From the NCBI RefSeq assembly GCF_025938155.1, contig NZ_JAPCZG010000001.1, positions 1-64,000 on the forward strand: a DNA stretch of 64,000 nucleotides. The letters run 5' to 3'. This document shows, piece by piece, positions 1 through 8,015 of the stretch (its first letter is position 1; each line of letters starts with the position of its first letter). The translations under genes and the position numbers were made by a program. The notes under the pieces are model-generated. The model was not told the DNA's origin, did not search any database, and saw nothing but the letters and a program-made list of their open reading frames with translations. This stretch comes from Novosphingobium sp. KCTC 2891. GTDB taxonomy: Bacteria; Pseudomonadota; Alphaproteobacteria; Sphingomonadales; Sphingomonadaceae.

Positions 1-116
1 CAGCAGGCAAGACCCCGAAAGGAGAAACCCGCATCTTGACCCACCGATGATACTCGAAACATAACCTGCAGGCGGGTCACTTCTCGGTGAAAACCCCGGG
101 TCACTTCTCAGCGGCA
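1..116. mobile_element. Probable end of an IS21-type insertion sequence (rest lies left of the window)
   Basis: The integrase reading frame stops matching its family abruptly at about 117. From there leftward the sequence starts TGCCGC when read on the minus strand and carries two copies of a 13-bp motif spaced 24 bp apart. A TG...CA terminus with repeated subterminal motifs is the known layout of IS21-family ends. No transposase is recognisable in the 116 bases visible, so the family and orientation are inferences. Confidence 0.45.
73..109. repeat. Two 13-bp direct repeats in the IS end
   Basis: CGGGTCACTTCTC occurs at 73-85 and again, identical, at 97-109, a spacing of 24 bp. Repeated transposase-binding motifs of this kind lie inside the termini of IS21-family elements. 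The copies are exact; their role is inferred. Confidence 0.6.
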
Positions 117-629
117 ATCAACACTCCGCAGCCTGGTTGCGGTTTCGTAACGCCCACGGACCTCGATCGATCGCAGGACATCGAGCAGCTCCGGAGCAGT
201 GATTTCCGCAATTGGTCGTTGGCCGAGCGTTGGCGTCGCCATGCTGACCATCCAACGAAGTTTTGCGAGAGTCTTTTCTGCGCGCCCTTCGAGCTGGAGG
301 CGATCGAGCCATTCCTCGCTGATGACGCCGAAAGTTTCGATGAGTCGGGCAGTGGCTTCTCGCTCTCGGGCCTTCCGTTCCTCTGCGGGATCGCGCCCCA
401 AGGCAAGGGCTTCTCGGGCTGCAGCCCGCAACTCGCGGGCCTTTGCCAGCGACAGGTCGGGAAAGTTTCCGAAGGAGAGTGTCTTCTGTTTGCCTGCAAA
501 GCGATAGTTCATGCGCCACAGCCGTCCGCCGGTGGGAGTGACCAGCAGATACAGGCCCATCCCGTCGGTCAGTTTGTAGGCCTTAGCCTTTGGTTTTGCG
601 GCATTTATCGCGGTTGCTGTGAGGGGCAT
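108..629 (-). pseudogene. Truncated P4-type tyrosine integrase
   Basis: This is the N-terminal part of a phage/island integrase. Residues 1-95 form the arm-binding domain (starts MPLTATAINAAKPKAKAYKL), with the family motif GMGLYLLV and a basic ARELRAAAREA helix. The start of the core-binding domain follows (ISEEWLDRL). The frame ends after about 173 codons, against roughly 400 normally, so the catalytic domain with R-H-R-H-Y is missing. The break coincides with the putative IS end at 116-117. The ATG at 629 was chosen because the family begins at this residue; an upstream in-frame GTG/ATG would add an unrelated leader. It lies downstream of the 3' end of tRNA-Phe and reads away from it, the usual arrangement for a tRNA-integrated island. 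Confidence 0.85.
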
Positions 630-679
630 GATGGTATCGCAATGATGGTATTTGCGGGGTACCATCAACGATACCATCA
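629..679. promoter_or_regulatory. Four 10-bp iterons over the integrase start
   Basis: TGATGGTATC (629-638) and TGATGGTATT (643-652) are followed by two inverted copies, GGTACCATCA (658-667) and GATACCATCA (670-679). All share TGATGGTA. The first abuts the integrase start codon, so protein bound here could block int expression. They may be arm-type integrase sites or an operator. The repeats are seen; the role is inferred. Confidence 0.55.
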
Positions 680-734
680 ATCCGTCCGGCTGCAATTGGC
701 AGTCAGAGGACCCAAGCGGGATCGATCTCCAAAG

Positions 735-759
735 AAATGGCGGAAATCAGCCATTTTTT
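735..759. terminator. Possible terminator downstream of tRNA-Phe
   Basis: AAATGGC (735-741) and GCCATTT (750-756) are inverted repeats with an 8-nt loop, with a T run on the plus strand and TTTCTTT on the minus strand. It sits about 42 bp past the 3' end of tRNA-Phe. The stem is short, so the call is weak. Confidence 0.35.
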
Positions 760-800
760 GGACGTATATGGAAGGTTCTGGATGCCTCGAAAGTAGGCAA

Positions 801-876
801 TGGTGCCCGGGGACGGAGTCGAACCGCCGACACCGTGATTTTCAGTCACGTGCTCTACCAACTGAGCTACCCGGGC
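801..876 (-). tRNA. tRNA-Phe (anticodon GAA)
   Basis: This is a 76-nt cloverleaf. The acceptor arm GCCCGGG pairs with CCCGGGC, the discriminator is A, and the CCA is encoded at 803-801. The D arm contains AGCTCAGTTGGTAGAGC. The anticodon loop CTGAAAA carries GAA between the stems CGTGA and TCACG, and the T arm contains GTTCGACTC. Its 3' end points at the truncated integrase, so this gene is the probable attachment site of the former island. Confidence 0.97.
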
Positions 877-982
877 ATCGTCTCCGTCGCGCGCTTTCTG
901 GCGGCTTCGGGCGTTGGAAGCGCGCCTATGGCGAAGCGATGACGGCTTGTCCAGCCCCGTCATGCAGATTTTTTGGGAAGCC

Positions 983-1150
983 CTATTCGGTGTCTTCGGG
1001 GTCGACCGGCGGGCCGGGCAGGGCGTAGCCGTCCTCCAGCCACCGCATCAGATCGCGATCGCGGCAGCGGGGGGAGCAGAACGGGCTGTGGGCTTCGCTG
1101 CGGGGCTTGCCGCAGATCGGGCAGCGCTTTTGCGAGGGACGGGTGGTCAT
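983..1150 (-). CDS. yacG: DNA gyrase inhibitor / zinc-ribbon protein YacG
   Basis: This is a 55-residue zinc-binding protein of the YacG family. In E. coli YacG binds GyrB and inhibits gyrase. Four cysteines are arranged as CPICGKP (C-X2-C) and FCSPRCRDRDL (C-X3-C), followed by the family segment LMRWLEDGYALPG and an acidic tail. The ATG at 1150 overlaps the stop of the upstream RNase G-like gene by 4 bp (ATGA), so the two are probably translationally coupled. It is the last gene of the infA-maf-RNase-yacG unit. The identification is firm; the physiological role here is inferred from the family. Confidence 0.93.
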   Translation of the reverse strand: MTTRPSQKRCPICGKPRSEAHSPFCSPRCRDRDLMRWLEDGYALPGPPVDPEDTE

Positions 1151-2139
1151 GCGGGCACCGCCTGCGCGAAACCGGCGGCAAGGGCAAGCCCCGGTTGCTC
1201 GTGGCGGCGGATGGCGCGGCCGGTCCGCCGCGCGAGTTCGGTTTCCCACGCGGGCGAAACTGCGCGCAGCACGGCGGGGTGGGCGGTGAGCAGGAGGACG
1301 CCGGGTTCGGACACCCGTTCCGCCTGTCGCAGCAGGATGCGCGCGGCCGCTCCCACGGGATCGCGGGCGAAGCGCGCGACCAGAGAGGGGCGCTCCAGCC
1401 GCGCAACGAGCTGGACGAAGCCGTAGCCGTTCATGGCGGTGCGTTCACCGCGCCAGCCAGCCAGTGCTGATGTCAGAGCGGCGTCGACCGCCTGTCGGTC
1501 CTTGCGTTCCGACAGGGTGGGAAAGTCGATGCCGATCGAGCCGCCGATGTCCAGCCGGGGCAGGGCGGCGGCGATGGCGGGCACGGCGGCCAGCGCCAGG
1601 CCGGGCAGCGGAGGTGACCCGTCGATGTCGATCAGGGTCATTGCCGGGGTTGGGCTGATCGTCAGGCTGCCGCCGGGAAAGGCGATTTCGCCCGACATCG
1701 CTTCTTCGACCAGTTCGTGCCAGCCGGCCTCGTCGAAGCGGCGGTCGGTGGCGGGCATTGCGCGCACCGGATGATCCTCGTCCGCGAGCGTATGGAGCAG
1801 GGTGGGCGCGGGGCGGGGAGCCTCGTCAGCACCGGCGGGGCGGGCCTGTGCCAGCTTGGTGCGGCCGCGCTCGGCGATCGAGGCGCGGGTGACGCGCAGC
1901 AGCAGGTCGCGGCCCTCGGTGGCTTCGGGTGGCAGGGAATCGACCTGCGCGGTGGTACCGTCCGCGAAGCGTGCCATGCCGCGCCGCGTGCCGGCCAGCC
2001 GCCGGACGATCCGCGCGCGGGCGACGAGGCCAGGGCGCAGCGGTTCGCCCCAGTCGATCCTTGCGGCGAGAATGGTGCCGCCCTCGACCAGGATGGCGCG
2101 TTCCTCGCCGATCCCGGCTTCATGGAGCCATTCAGGCAA
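1147..2139 (-). CDS. RNase G/E-like ribonuclease
   Basis: This is a 330-residue protein of the RNase E/G family, which cuts single-stranded RNA in rRNA maturation and mRNA decay. It opens [20 protein letters not shown]. The short catalytic-type segments LIDIDGS and IDFPTLSERKDR carry the acidic residues of the RNase E/G active site. It is much shorter than E. coli RNase G (about 490) and lacks the CPxCxG Zn-link, as in other short sphingomonad members. I chose the TTG start at 2139 because the family N-terminus begins there and it overlaps the maf stop by 8 bp; the nearest upstream ATG is deep inside maf. It also overlaps yacG by 4 bp. Confidence 0.85.
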   Translation of the reverse strand: MPEWLHEAGIGEERAILVEGGTILAARIDWGEPLRPGLVARARIVRRLAGTRRGMARFADGTTAQVDSLPPEATEGRDLLLRVTRASIAERGRTKLAQARPAGADEAPRPAPTLLHTLADEDHPVRAMPATDRRFDEAGWHELVEEAMSGEIAFPGGSLTISPTPAMTLIDIDGSPPLPGLALAAVPAIAAALPRLDIGGSIGIDFPTLSERKDRQAVDAALTSALAGWRGERTAMNGYGFVQLVARLERPSLVARFARDPVGAAARILLRQAERVSEPGVLLLTAHPAVLRAVSPAWETELARRTGRAIRRHEQPGLALAAGFAQAVPA

Positions 2140-2749
2140 TTGGCAGTCCTGCGGCGCGCAGCAGGCGGCGGGTTTCGAACAGGGGAAGCCCGACCACGCC
2201 CGAATGGCTGCCCGAAAGCCACGCGCAGAAGCCTTCGGCGCTGCCCTGGATGGCATAGCCGCCGGCCTTGCCGTGCCATTCGCCGCCCGCGATATAGGCG
2301 TCGATCTCGTCGTCCGTCAGGCGCTTGAAGCGCACCACCGTCTCGCTCAGCGCTTCGCGCAGGGTACCGTCGGGGGCGAGCGTGGCTATGGCGGAGAACA
2401 CGCGGTGGCGGCGGCCCGAGAGCAGCGAAAGGCACTGGCGGGCGGTTGCCTCGTCCTCTGCCTTGGGCAGGATGCGGCGGCCGACGCCGACCACGGTATC
2501 GCCTGCGAGGATCAAGGCGTCTGGTGCCAGCGCGGCGGCGGCGCGGGCCTTTTCGGCGGCCAGCCGCACCGCGTGGCTGCGCGGCAGTTCGCGCGGATGA
2601 GCGCTTTCGTCGATATCGGCGGGGAGCACGCGGTCGGGCGTGAGGCCCAGCCGCGCGAGCAGTTCGAGCCGGCGCGGGCTGGCCGAGGCGAGAACCAGCG
2701 GTGCGCGCGGTTGCGGCGTTTCCGCCGGTGCGATGGGACTGGCGATCAG
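2132..2749 (-). CDS. maf: Maf-family nucleotide pyrophosphatase
   Basis: Maf/YhdE-type proteins hydrolyse non-canonical or surplus nucleoside triphosphates. The signature [14 protein letters not shown] follows LVLA near the N-terminus. [26 protein letters not shown] and the segment [10 protein letters not shown] are also present. Between an in-frame stop inside infA and SASPRR there is no ATG, GTG or TTG in frame. The only near-cognate candidates are CTG codons. One at 2749-2747 overlaps the infA stop as CTGA and is used here as the outer limit; another directly precedes VLASASPRR. The function call is safe, but the start is uncertain. It is co-transcribed with infA upstream and the RNase gene downstream. 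Confidence 0.85.
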   Translation of the reverse strand: MIASPIAPAETPQPRAPLVLASASPRRLELLARLGLTPDRVLPADIDESAHPRELPRSHAVRLAAEKARAAAALAPDALILAGDTVVGVGRRILPKAEDEATARQCLSLLSGRRHRVFSAIATLAPDGTLREALSETVVRFKRLTDDEIDAYIAGGEWHGKAGGYAIQGSAEGFCAWLSGSHSGVVGLPLFETRRLLRAAGLPIA

Positions 2750-2991
2750 AAGCCGCCTGGGCCGCCGCGGCCGGGCATGAAGCGGTAGGTGATCCGCCCC
2801 TTGGTCAGGTCATACGGCGTCAGTTCGACGAGAACCTCGTCGCCCACAAGCACGCGGATGCGGTTCTTGCGCATCTTCCCGGCGGTGTGGCCGAGGATTT
2901 CATGGCCGTTTTCCAGCCGCACGCGAAACATCGCGTTGGGCAGGAGTTCGACGACCGCGCCGCGCATCTCGAGGAGTTCTTCTTTCGCCAT
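2746..2991 (-). CDS. infA: Translation initiation factor IF-1
   Basis: This 81-residue protein has a single S1-type OB fold. It binds the ribosomal A site with IF-2 and IF-3 during initiation. It begins [20 protein letters not shown] and contains the IF-1 signatures [20 protein letters not shown] and [18 protein letters not shown]. The C-terminal tail is Gly/Arg rich ([10 protein letters not shown]), longer than in E. coli (72 residues) but usual in sphingomonads. The start at 2991 matches the family exactly. It heads the minus-strand infA-maf-RNase-yacG unit; the promoter presumably lies in 2992-3140, shared with the divergent receptor gene. Confidence 0.97.
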   Translation of the reverse strand: MAKEELLEMRGAVVELLPNAMFRVRLENGHEILGHTAGKMRKNRIRVLVGDEVLVELTPYDLTKGRITYRFMPGRGGPGGF

Positions 2992-3244
2992 AGGCGGGGT
3001 CAGCTGCCTTTTCGCTGGTCGGGGCAAATGAAACACGAGGTGCGGGCAATGGCCCGCGCGCCGCGCGCATAGCGGCCCGCAAGGCAAAAGAAAAGCCCGC
3101 CCGTTGCCGCCCGTTTCATGCTGCAACGCGACAAATTGATACGATTTGCCCGTTGTCCGGCCGGGACCGTCCGGCCAGCCTTTGTGTTGTCTCGTGAAGC
3201 CGTTTCGCACTGTTCGGCTTCCTTCCAGCAGGCAATCCAGATCG

Positions 3245-5794
3245 ATGATGACCCGAAGCCTTTCCTCTCTTGCCGCAGCCACGCTGCTGACGCCTTTCGC
3301 CCCGGCCTTCGCGGCCGAAGGGCAGGATGCCCCTACGGCGACCGCGCCCGTGTCGATCGGAGGCGATAACCTGCCGGTCGACAGCAATGGCGACGGGGTG
3401 GACGATGCAGGCGAGATCCTGGTCGTGGCGACGCGGCTGAAGGGGCAGGTATCCTCGGTCCAGCCGCCGCTGGTGACGCTCGATGAAGAGGAAATCGCGT
3501 CTTACGGCGCTGGCTCGATCCAGGAACTGCTGTCCGCGCTGGCGCCGCAGACCGGATCGGGGCGCGGGCGCGGCGACGGGGCGCCGGTGGTGCTGCTCAA
3601 CGGGATGCGGATTTCGGGCTTCCGCGAGATGCGCGGGCTGCCGCCCGAGGCGATCCGCCGGGTGGAAGTGTTGCCCGAGGAAGTGGCGCTGAAATACGGA
3701 TACCGCCCCGACCAGCGCGTGGTGAACTTCATCCTGAAGGACAACTTCCGCAGTTTCGGCAGCGAGACCGACCTCAACCTGCCGGGCGGGGGCGGATATA
3801 GCGACTGGAAGCAGGAGTTGACGCTGGCGCGGATCGACAACGGCGCGCGGTTCAACGTGACCGGCACGTTCGAGGACCAGAGCCCGCTGACCGAGGGCGA
3901 GCGCGGTATCGTGCAGGCTGGCGGCGCAGGCACGGCGGTGACCGGAGATCCCGTGCCGGCCGACTATCGCACGTTGCTGGCGGATACGCGCAGCGCCGCG
4001 CTGAATGCCACACTGGCGAAGCCGCTGGGGGGCGGGGCGGGCCTGACCGTGAACGCGCTGCTCCAGCGCGACGACAGTCGGAGCCTGAATGGCCTGAATT
4101 CGGTGGTGCTGACGGACCCGGACGGCACCGCCTATGCGCGCAGTGTGCTGACGCCGGAACCGCTCGCCACGCGCAAGCGGACGACGACGATTTCGGCAGG
4201 CGCCGCACTGAACAAGCCGCTAGGCGGGTGGCAGCTCGCGTTGACGGCAGACGGTAGCCACGTCGTTACCGAAAGCACCATCGACAACCGCGCGGATCTT
4301 TCAGGATTGCAGGCGCTGGTCGATGCGGGGACGATTTCCGCGTCGGGTGCTTTGCCCGGCAGCGCGATCGCGGCAGTGGGGCCGGATCGGGCGCGCAGCC
4401 GCACCAACAGCTTCACCTCGCTTGCCACGCTGACCGGCCAGCCGCTGCGCCTGCCGGGGGGGGAGGCTTCGCTGACGGTCAAGGCGGGCTATGCCTATTC
4501 CGGCATCCGCAGTTCGGACACGCGAACCCTGAGCGGAGAGACCAGCCTGACGCGCGGGGACGCGCAGGCGGGGTTCAGCCTGGACCTGCCGATTACCAGC
4601 CGGCGGGAGAACTTCGGCGCGGGGGTGGGCGACCTCTCGCTCAACCTCAACGGCGAAGTGCATCACTTGTCCGATTTCGGGAGCCTGACCGACTATGGGG
4701 CGGGTCTGACCTGGGCACTGACCGAGAAGCTGTCGCTGTCCGCCAGTTATATCGCGACGCAGGCTGCACCGGGTCTTTCGGATCTGGGCGCGCCGACCAC
4801 GGTGACCACGGGCGTGGCGCTTTATGACTTCACGCGGGGGGAATCGGTGCTCGCCACGGTGATATCGGGCGGCAATCCAAACCTGCAGAAGGAACAGCAG
4901 CGCGACATCAAGCTGGCTGCGAACTGGGATCTGCCGTTCCTCAAGAACTCGTCGCTGATCGTCGAATATTTTCGCAACCGGTCGACCAACACTACCAACG
5001 CCTTTCCGCTGCTGACGCCCGAAGTGGAAGCCGCGTTTCCGGGGCGGGTGGTGCGCGACGCGGCGGGTCGGATCGTCTCGGTGGACCAGAGCCCGGTGAC
5101 GTTCGCCGAGGAGACAAGCTCACGGCTGCGTTTTGGCATCAATCTGTCGGGCAGTTTCGGCAAGCCCGACCCCAACGCACGGCGTGGCGGGATGCGGGGG
5201 ATGATGGCCGGCGGTCCGCCTCCGGGCGGCGCCGGTGCGGGTGGTCCGCCTCTCGGCGGCGGTTTCGGGCGCGGTATGCGCGGCGGTGGCCCCGGCGGCG
5301 GTGGCGACGGGCGCGGACGGTGGAACCTGTCGCTGACCCACACCATCCAGTTCATGAACAGGGTGCAGATCGTCCCGGGCGGCGCGGTGCTGGACCTGCT
5401 GGACGGCGACGCCGTTTCGGGCGGCGGTGTGGCGCGGCACAGCTTTCAGCTGGAGGGCGGCGGGTTCTATCGCGGCTTCGGGCTGCGCGTGAACGGCACC
5501 TACACGGGTGGCACGCACGTCGATGCGAGCGGTGCGCCGGGATCGACCCGGCTGGACTTCGCCCCGATCGCCAAGGTCAACCTGCGGGTATTTGCCGATC
5601 TTGGCAGGCAGCCGAAGCTGGTCGAGAAGGTGCCCTTCTTCAAGGGCGCGCGGCTGTCGTTGGGCGTGGACAACCTTTTCGATGCGCAGCAGCGCGTGAC
5701 GGACGCGAACGGCGATGTGCCGCTGCGTTACCAGCCGGGTTATCTCGATCCGGCGGGCCGGGTGTTCAAGCTGGAATTCCGCAAGCAGTTCTGA
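3245..5794 (+). CDS. TonB-dependent receptor-like outer membrane protein
   Basis: This is an 849-residue outer-membrane protein. A signal peptide (cleavage near AFA-AEG, residue 22-23) is followed by a short acidic spacer and a TonB-box-like EILVVATRL. The plug domain (about residues 60-165) contains [29 protein letters not shown] and [21 protein letters not shown] long beta-barrel follows, ending in an aromatic residue (EFRKQF). At residues about 647-692 there is an unusual Gly/Pro/Arg/Met-rich insertion (for example [18 protein letters not shown]). The start was placed at the first of two consecutive ATGs because the signal peptide begins there. The substrate is unknown. It is probably monocistronic, divergent from infA and convergent with the PilZ gene. 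Confidence 0.85.
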   Translation: MMTRSLSSLAAATLLTPFAPAFAAEGQDAPTATAPVSIGGDNLPVDSNGDGVDDAGEILVVATRLKGQVSSVQPPLVTLDEEEIASYGAGSIQELLSALAPQTGSGRGRGDGAPVVLLNGMRISGFREMRGLPPEAIRRVEVLPEEVALKYGYRPDQRVVNFILKDNFRSFGSETDLNLPGGGGYSDWKQELTLARIDNGARFNVTGTFEDQSPLTEGERGIVQAGGAGTAVTGDPVPADYRTLLADTRSAALNATLAKPLGGGAGLTVNALLQRDDSRSLNGLNSVVLTDPDGTAYARSVLTPEPLATRKRTTTISAGAALNKPLGGWQLALTADGSHVVTESTIDNRADLSGLQALVDAGTISASGALPGSAIAAVGPDRARSRTNSFTSLATLTGQPLRLPGGEASLTVKAGYAYSGIRSSDTRTLSGETSLTRGDAQAGFSLDLPITSRRENFGAGVGDLSLNLNGEVHHLSDFGSLTDYGAGLTWALTEKLSLSASYIATQAAPGLSDLGAPTTVTTGVALYDFTRGESVLATVISGGNPNLQKEQQRDIKLAANWDLPFLKNSSLIVEYFRNRSTNTTNAFPLLTPEVEAAFPGRVVRDAAGRIVSVDQSPVTFAEETSSRLRFGINLSGSFGKPDPNARRGGMRGMMAGGPPPGGAGAGGPPLGGGFGRGMRGGGPGGGGDGRGRWNLSLTHTIQFMNRVQIVPGGAVLDLLDGDAVSGGGVARHSFQLEGGGFYRGFGLRVNGTYTGGTHVDASGAPGSTRLDFAPIAKVNLRVFADLGRQPKLVEKVPFFKGARLSLGVDNLFDAQQRVTDANGDVPLRYQPGYLDPAGRVFKLEFRKQF

Positions 5795-5815
5795 CGCGGG
5801 AGGGACGTGGGGAAA

Positions 5816-6202
5816 TCAGGAAGACCGGCGGCCGGTGACGAATTCCTGCGCCAGCCGTTCGCGGCGGCGGCGCTCGTGTTCGTTGAAGCTGTCGGCGAAG
5901 TGGCGCAGGCGCACCACGATGTCGAGCGGGAGACGTTCGTCGAAACGGAAGCCGACGCGCCCGGCGCGGACCCAGACCACTTCGCCAAACGCCTCGATAC
6001 CGTTCACCACCATCACGCCTTCGGACCCGATCGCGGCGGGCGGAGACAGCATGATCCGCGCGCCTGTGCAGGAGACGTCCTCTAACTGGCCGACAAGATT
6101 GCCGCTGAGCAGCACCAGCGTGCAGGGAATGCCGAGACGGACGCGGGCATCGGCGCGGCGGCCGGTCTGGCGTGGCTGATGGAAAGATGGCGGTGCCGAC
6201 AT
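5816..6202 (-). CDS. PilZ domain protein (c-di-GMP binding)
   Basis: This is a 128-residue, single-domain PilZ protein. Both c-di-GMP-binding motifs are visible: an RxxxR-type element in GRRADARVRL near residues 14-20, and DxSxxG in LEDVSCTGARI. A beta-rich core and a C-terminal Arg/Glu-rich helix (FNEHERRRRERLAQEF) follow. Such proteins change conformation on binding c-di-GMP and act on partner proteins; the partner here is not evident. A second in-frame ATG lies four codons upstream (6214). It reads convergently towards the receptor gene and is divergent from the membrane protein at 6288. A GGDEF-EAL protein at 58902 in this window could in principle affect its ligand. Confidence 0.88.
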   Translation of the reverse strand: MSAPPSFHQPRQTGRRADARVRLGIPCTLVLLSGNLVGQLEDVSCTGARIMLSPPAAIGSEGVMVVNGIEAFGEVVWVRAGRVGFRFDERLPLDIVVRLRHFADSFNEHERRRRERLAQEFVTGRRSS

Positions 6203-6287
6203 GGTGACATCCATCGCACCGGCAGTATTATCGCGGGGCTTCGGACGACCTCCGCAGCATCACGTAGGGTCGGCAGGGGGCATCTTG

Positions 6288-7973
6288 ATGGGATTTGGCG
6301 GCGCGCGCACGCTTGTGGGCGGAAGTGCGGGCGACCCTGTCTGGCGCGAGCGGCTGGCGCTGCTGGCGGCGGTGCTGATCCCCGCGCTGTTCTATCTGCC
6401 CGGGCTTGGCCTCTATACCGATGACTGGGCATTTCTGGCGCTTTTCCGCGATGCCCCGCATCGCAGTGTGGCCGACCTCTACCAGGGCGCGCTGATCTAC
6501 GACAATGTCGCGGTGCGGCCGCTGCAGATCCTGCTGTTCATCTTCTATGGCAAAGTCGCCCCCGGCAGCGTGCAGTTTCCGCACCTTTTCAACACGGCGA
6601 TGTTCGCGCTGGCGGTGCTGGTGATGCATGACGCACTGCGCACCGTGCCGGCGATGCGGAAGGGGGCCGCCGATGCGCTGCTGCTGTTCGTCTGCCTGCC
6701 GGACTATCTGACGATCCGCCTGTGGTTCGCGGCGCATCAGGCGGCGTTGTCGCTGCTGCTCTTCGCGCTGGTGCTGCGGATCGTGCTGAGGTGCAGCCGT
6801 GAGGGCAGGGCGCCGCGCGCGCCGACTCTGGTCCTGCTGTTCGCGCTGGGGCTGGCAAGCAGCCTGTCCTACGAGGTTCTGAGCTTCACGATGTGTGCGA
6901 TCCCGGTGTTCGCCCGCACGCTGCACGGTGTGGGGTGGCGCGATCTGCCGCGCGACCGGGCCGCACTGGCCATGTCGCTTGTGCTGGGTGCCGCAGTGTA
7001 CCTCGCGATGCAGTTCAAGCTGGTGGTGGCAGCCGACATGGTGGCGACCACAAGTCCGCTGCACCTGCTGCGCGCGGTGGTGGTGGTGCCCGGCTGGGCG
7101 GCGATCAACCTGTTCGGTTCGATGGGGCTGGCCCTGCCGGTCTACGCGGTCAGGATGGCGCTGGGGCCGTTCGCTTCCCCGCTGGCGGCCGTGGCTGCAT
7201 TGCTGGTGACGATGGTAATTGTTCTGGCGGCGCGGTCACGCGTGCCGTTCGGCGGATCGGCGACCGAAGAACCGGCAGTCAGTCCGTTGTTCCTCGTCGC
7301 TTGTGCGGTTCTGACGTTCGGATTGGGCCTTATGCCGCTGGTGCCTTCGATGTCCTACGGGTCAAGCCTGTTCGGCATCGGTAACCGGGTTGCGCTGGGG
7401 CCGGCGTTGTCGGTGGTGTTCGCGGCGTGGGCAGGGCTGCAATGGCTGGGGGCAAGGCGGCCGATGCTGGCCCGCGTGCTGTTCTGCACATGGTGCGCCT
7501 GCGGGATTTTCATGCAGGTTACCGTCGCGCGCACCTGGGGCGAGGCGTGGACGGTGCAGCAGGACCTCTATGCGCGAATGCGCGGGGCCTTGGGGGGGCT
7601 GCGCGATGGCGAGACGGTGCTGCTCTATGGTGCCTGCCCCTATCACGGCGCGGCGCCTGTCTTCAGTTCGAGCTGGGGGCTGGTCGACCGGCTCGCGCTC
7701 GACAGCGGGGCGCACGGTCTGAAGGCGGACACGATTACCGAAACCACGCGTGTGGCGCCCGACGGCATCCACATCGAGGAATACGGCGAGCCGACGCTGT
7801 ATCCCTATGGCGACACGGTGGTGTTCGACGCACGCACGAACACCGTCCACCCGCTTCGCTCCCATGCCGAAGCCCTGCGCTTTTTCGGCCGCTTTCCCAT
7901 TGATCGCTCGACGGGGTGCGCGTTCCGGGTGGCGGAGGGGGAATCGTTCCTCCGCTGGTGGCCGCAGCGCTGA
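6288..7973 (+). CDS. Polytopic membrane protein, possibly a GT-C glycosyltransferase
   Basis: This is a 561-residue protein with about ten hydrophobic segments. After the first membrane segment (about residues 22-42) comes YTDDW, with an Asp-Asp pair at residues 45-46. An acidic pair in the first extracytoplasmic loop is typical of GT-C glycosyltransferases that use lipid-linked sugars. The stretch after the last membrane segment (from about residue 425) is soluble and contains LLYGACPYHGAAPV. The ATG at 6288 is preceded by AGGGGG at 6275-6280. It reads away from the PilZ gene and towards uvrC. I do not recognise a specific family, so the enzymatic role is a suggestion only. Confidence 0.5.
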   Translation: MGFGGARTLVGGSAGDPVWRERLALLAAVLIPALFYLPGLGLYTDDWAFLALFRDAPHRSVADLYQGALIYDNVAVRPLQILLFIFYGKVAPGSVQFPHLFNTAMFALAVLVMHDALRTVPAMRKGAADALLLFVCLPDYLTIRLWFAAHQAALSLLLFALVLRIVLRCSREGRAPRAPTLVLLFALGLASSLSYEVLSFTMCAIPVFARTLHGVGWRDLPRDRAALAMSLVLGAAVYLAMQFKLVVAADMVATTSPLHLLRAVVVVPGWAAINLFGSMGLALPVYAVRMALGPFASPLAAVAALLVTMVIVLAARSRVPFGGSATEEPAVSPLFLVACAVLTFGLGLMPLVPSMSYGSSLFGIGNRVALGPALSVVFAAWAGLQWLGARRPMLARVLFCTWCACGIFMQVTVARTWGEAWTVQQDLYARMRGALGGLRDGETVLLYGACPYHGAAPVFSSSWGLVDRLALDSGAHGLKADTITETTRVAPDGIHIEEYGEPTLYPYGDTVVFDARTNTVHPLRSHAEALRFFGRFPIDRSTGCAFRVAEGESFLRWWPQR

Positions 7974-8015
7974 AATTGGCTGGACCCGCGCGGAACAGAC
8001 CCTATCTCACGACCC

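Noticed and set aside
629..679. The iterons as a CRISPR array
   Set aside because: Only four 10-bp copies in mixed orientation with 2-5 bp spacers; CRISPR repeats are longer, all direct, with uniform 30-bp-class spacers. No cas genes are present.
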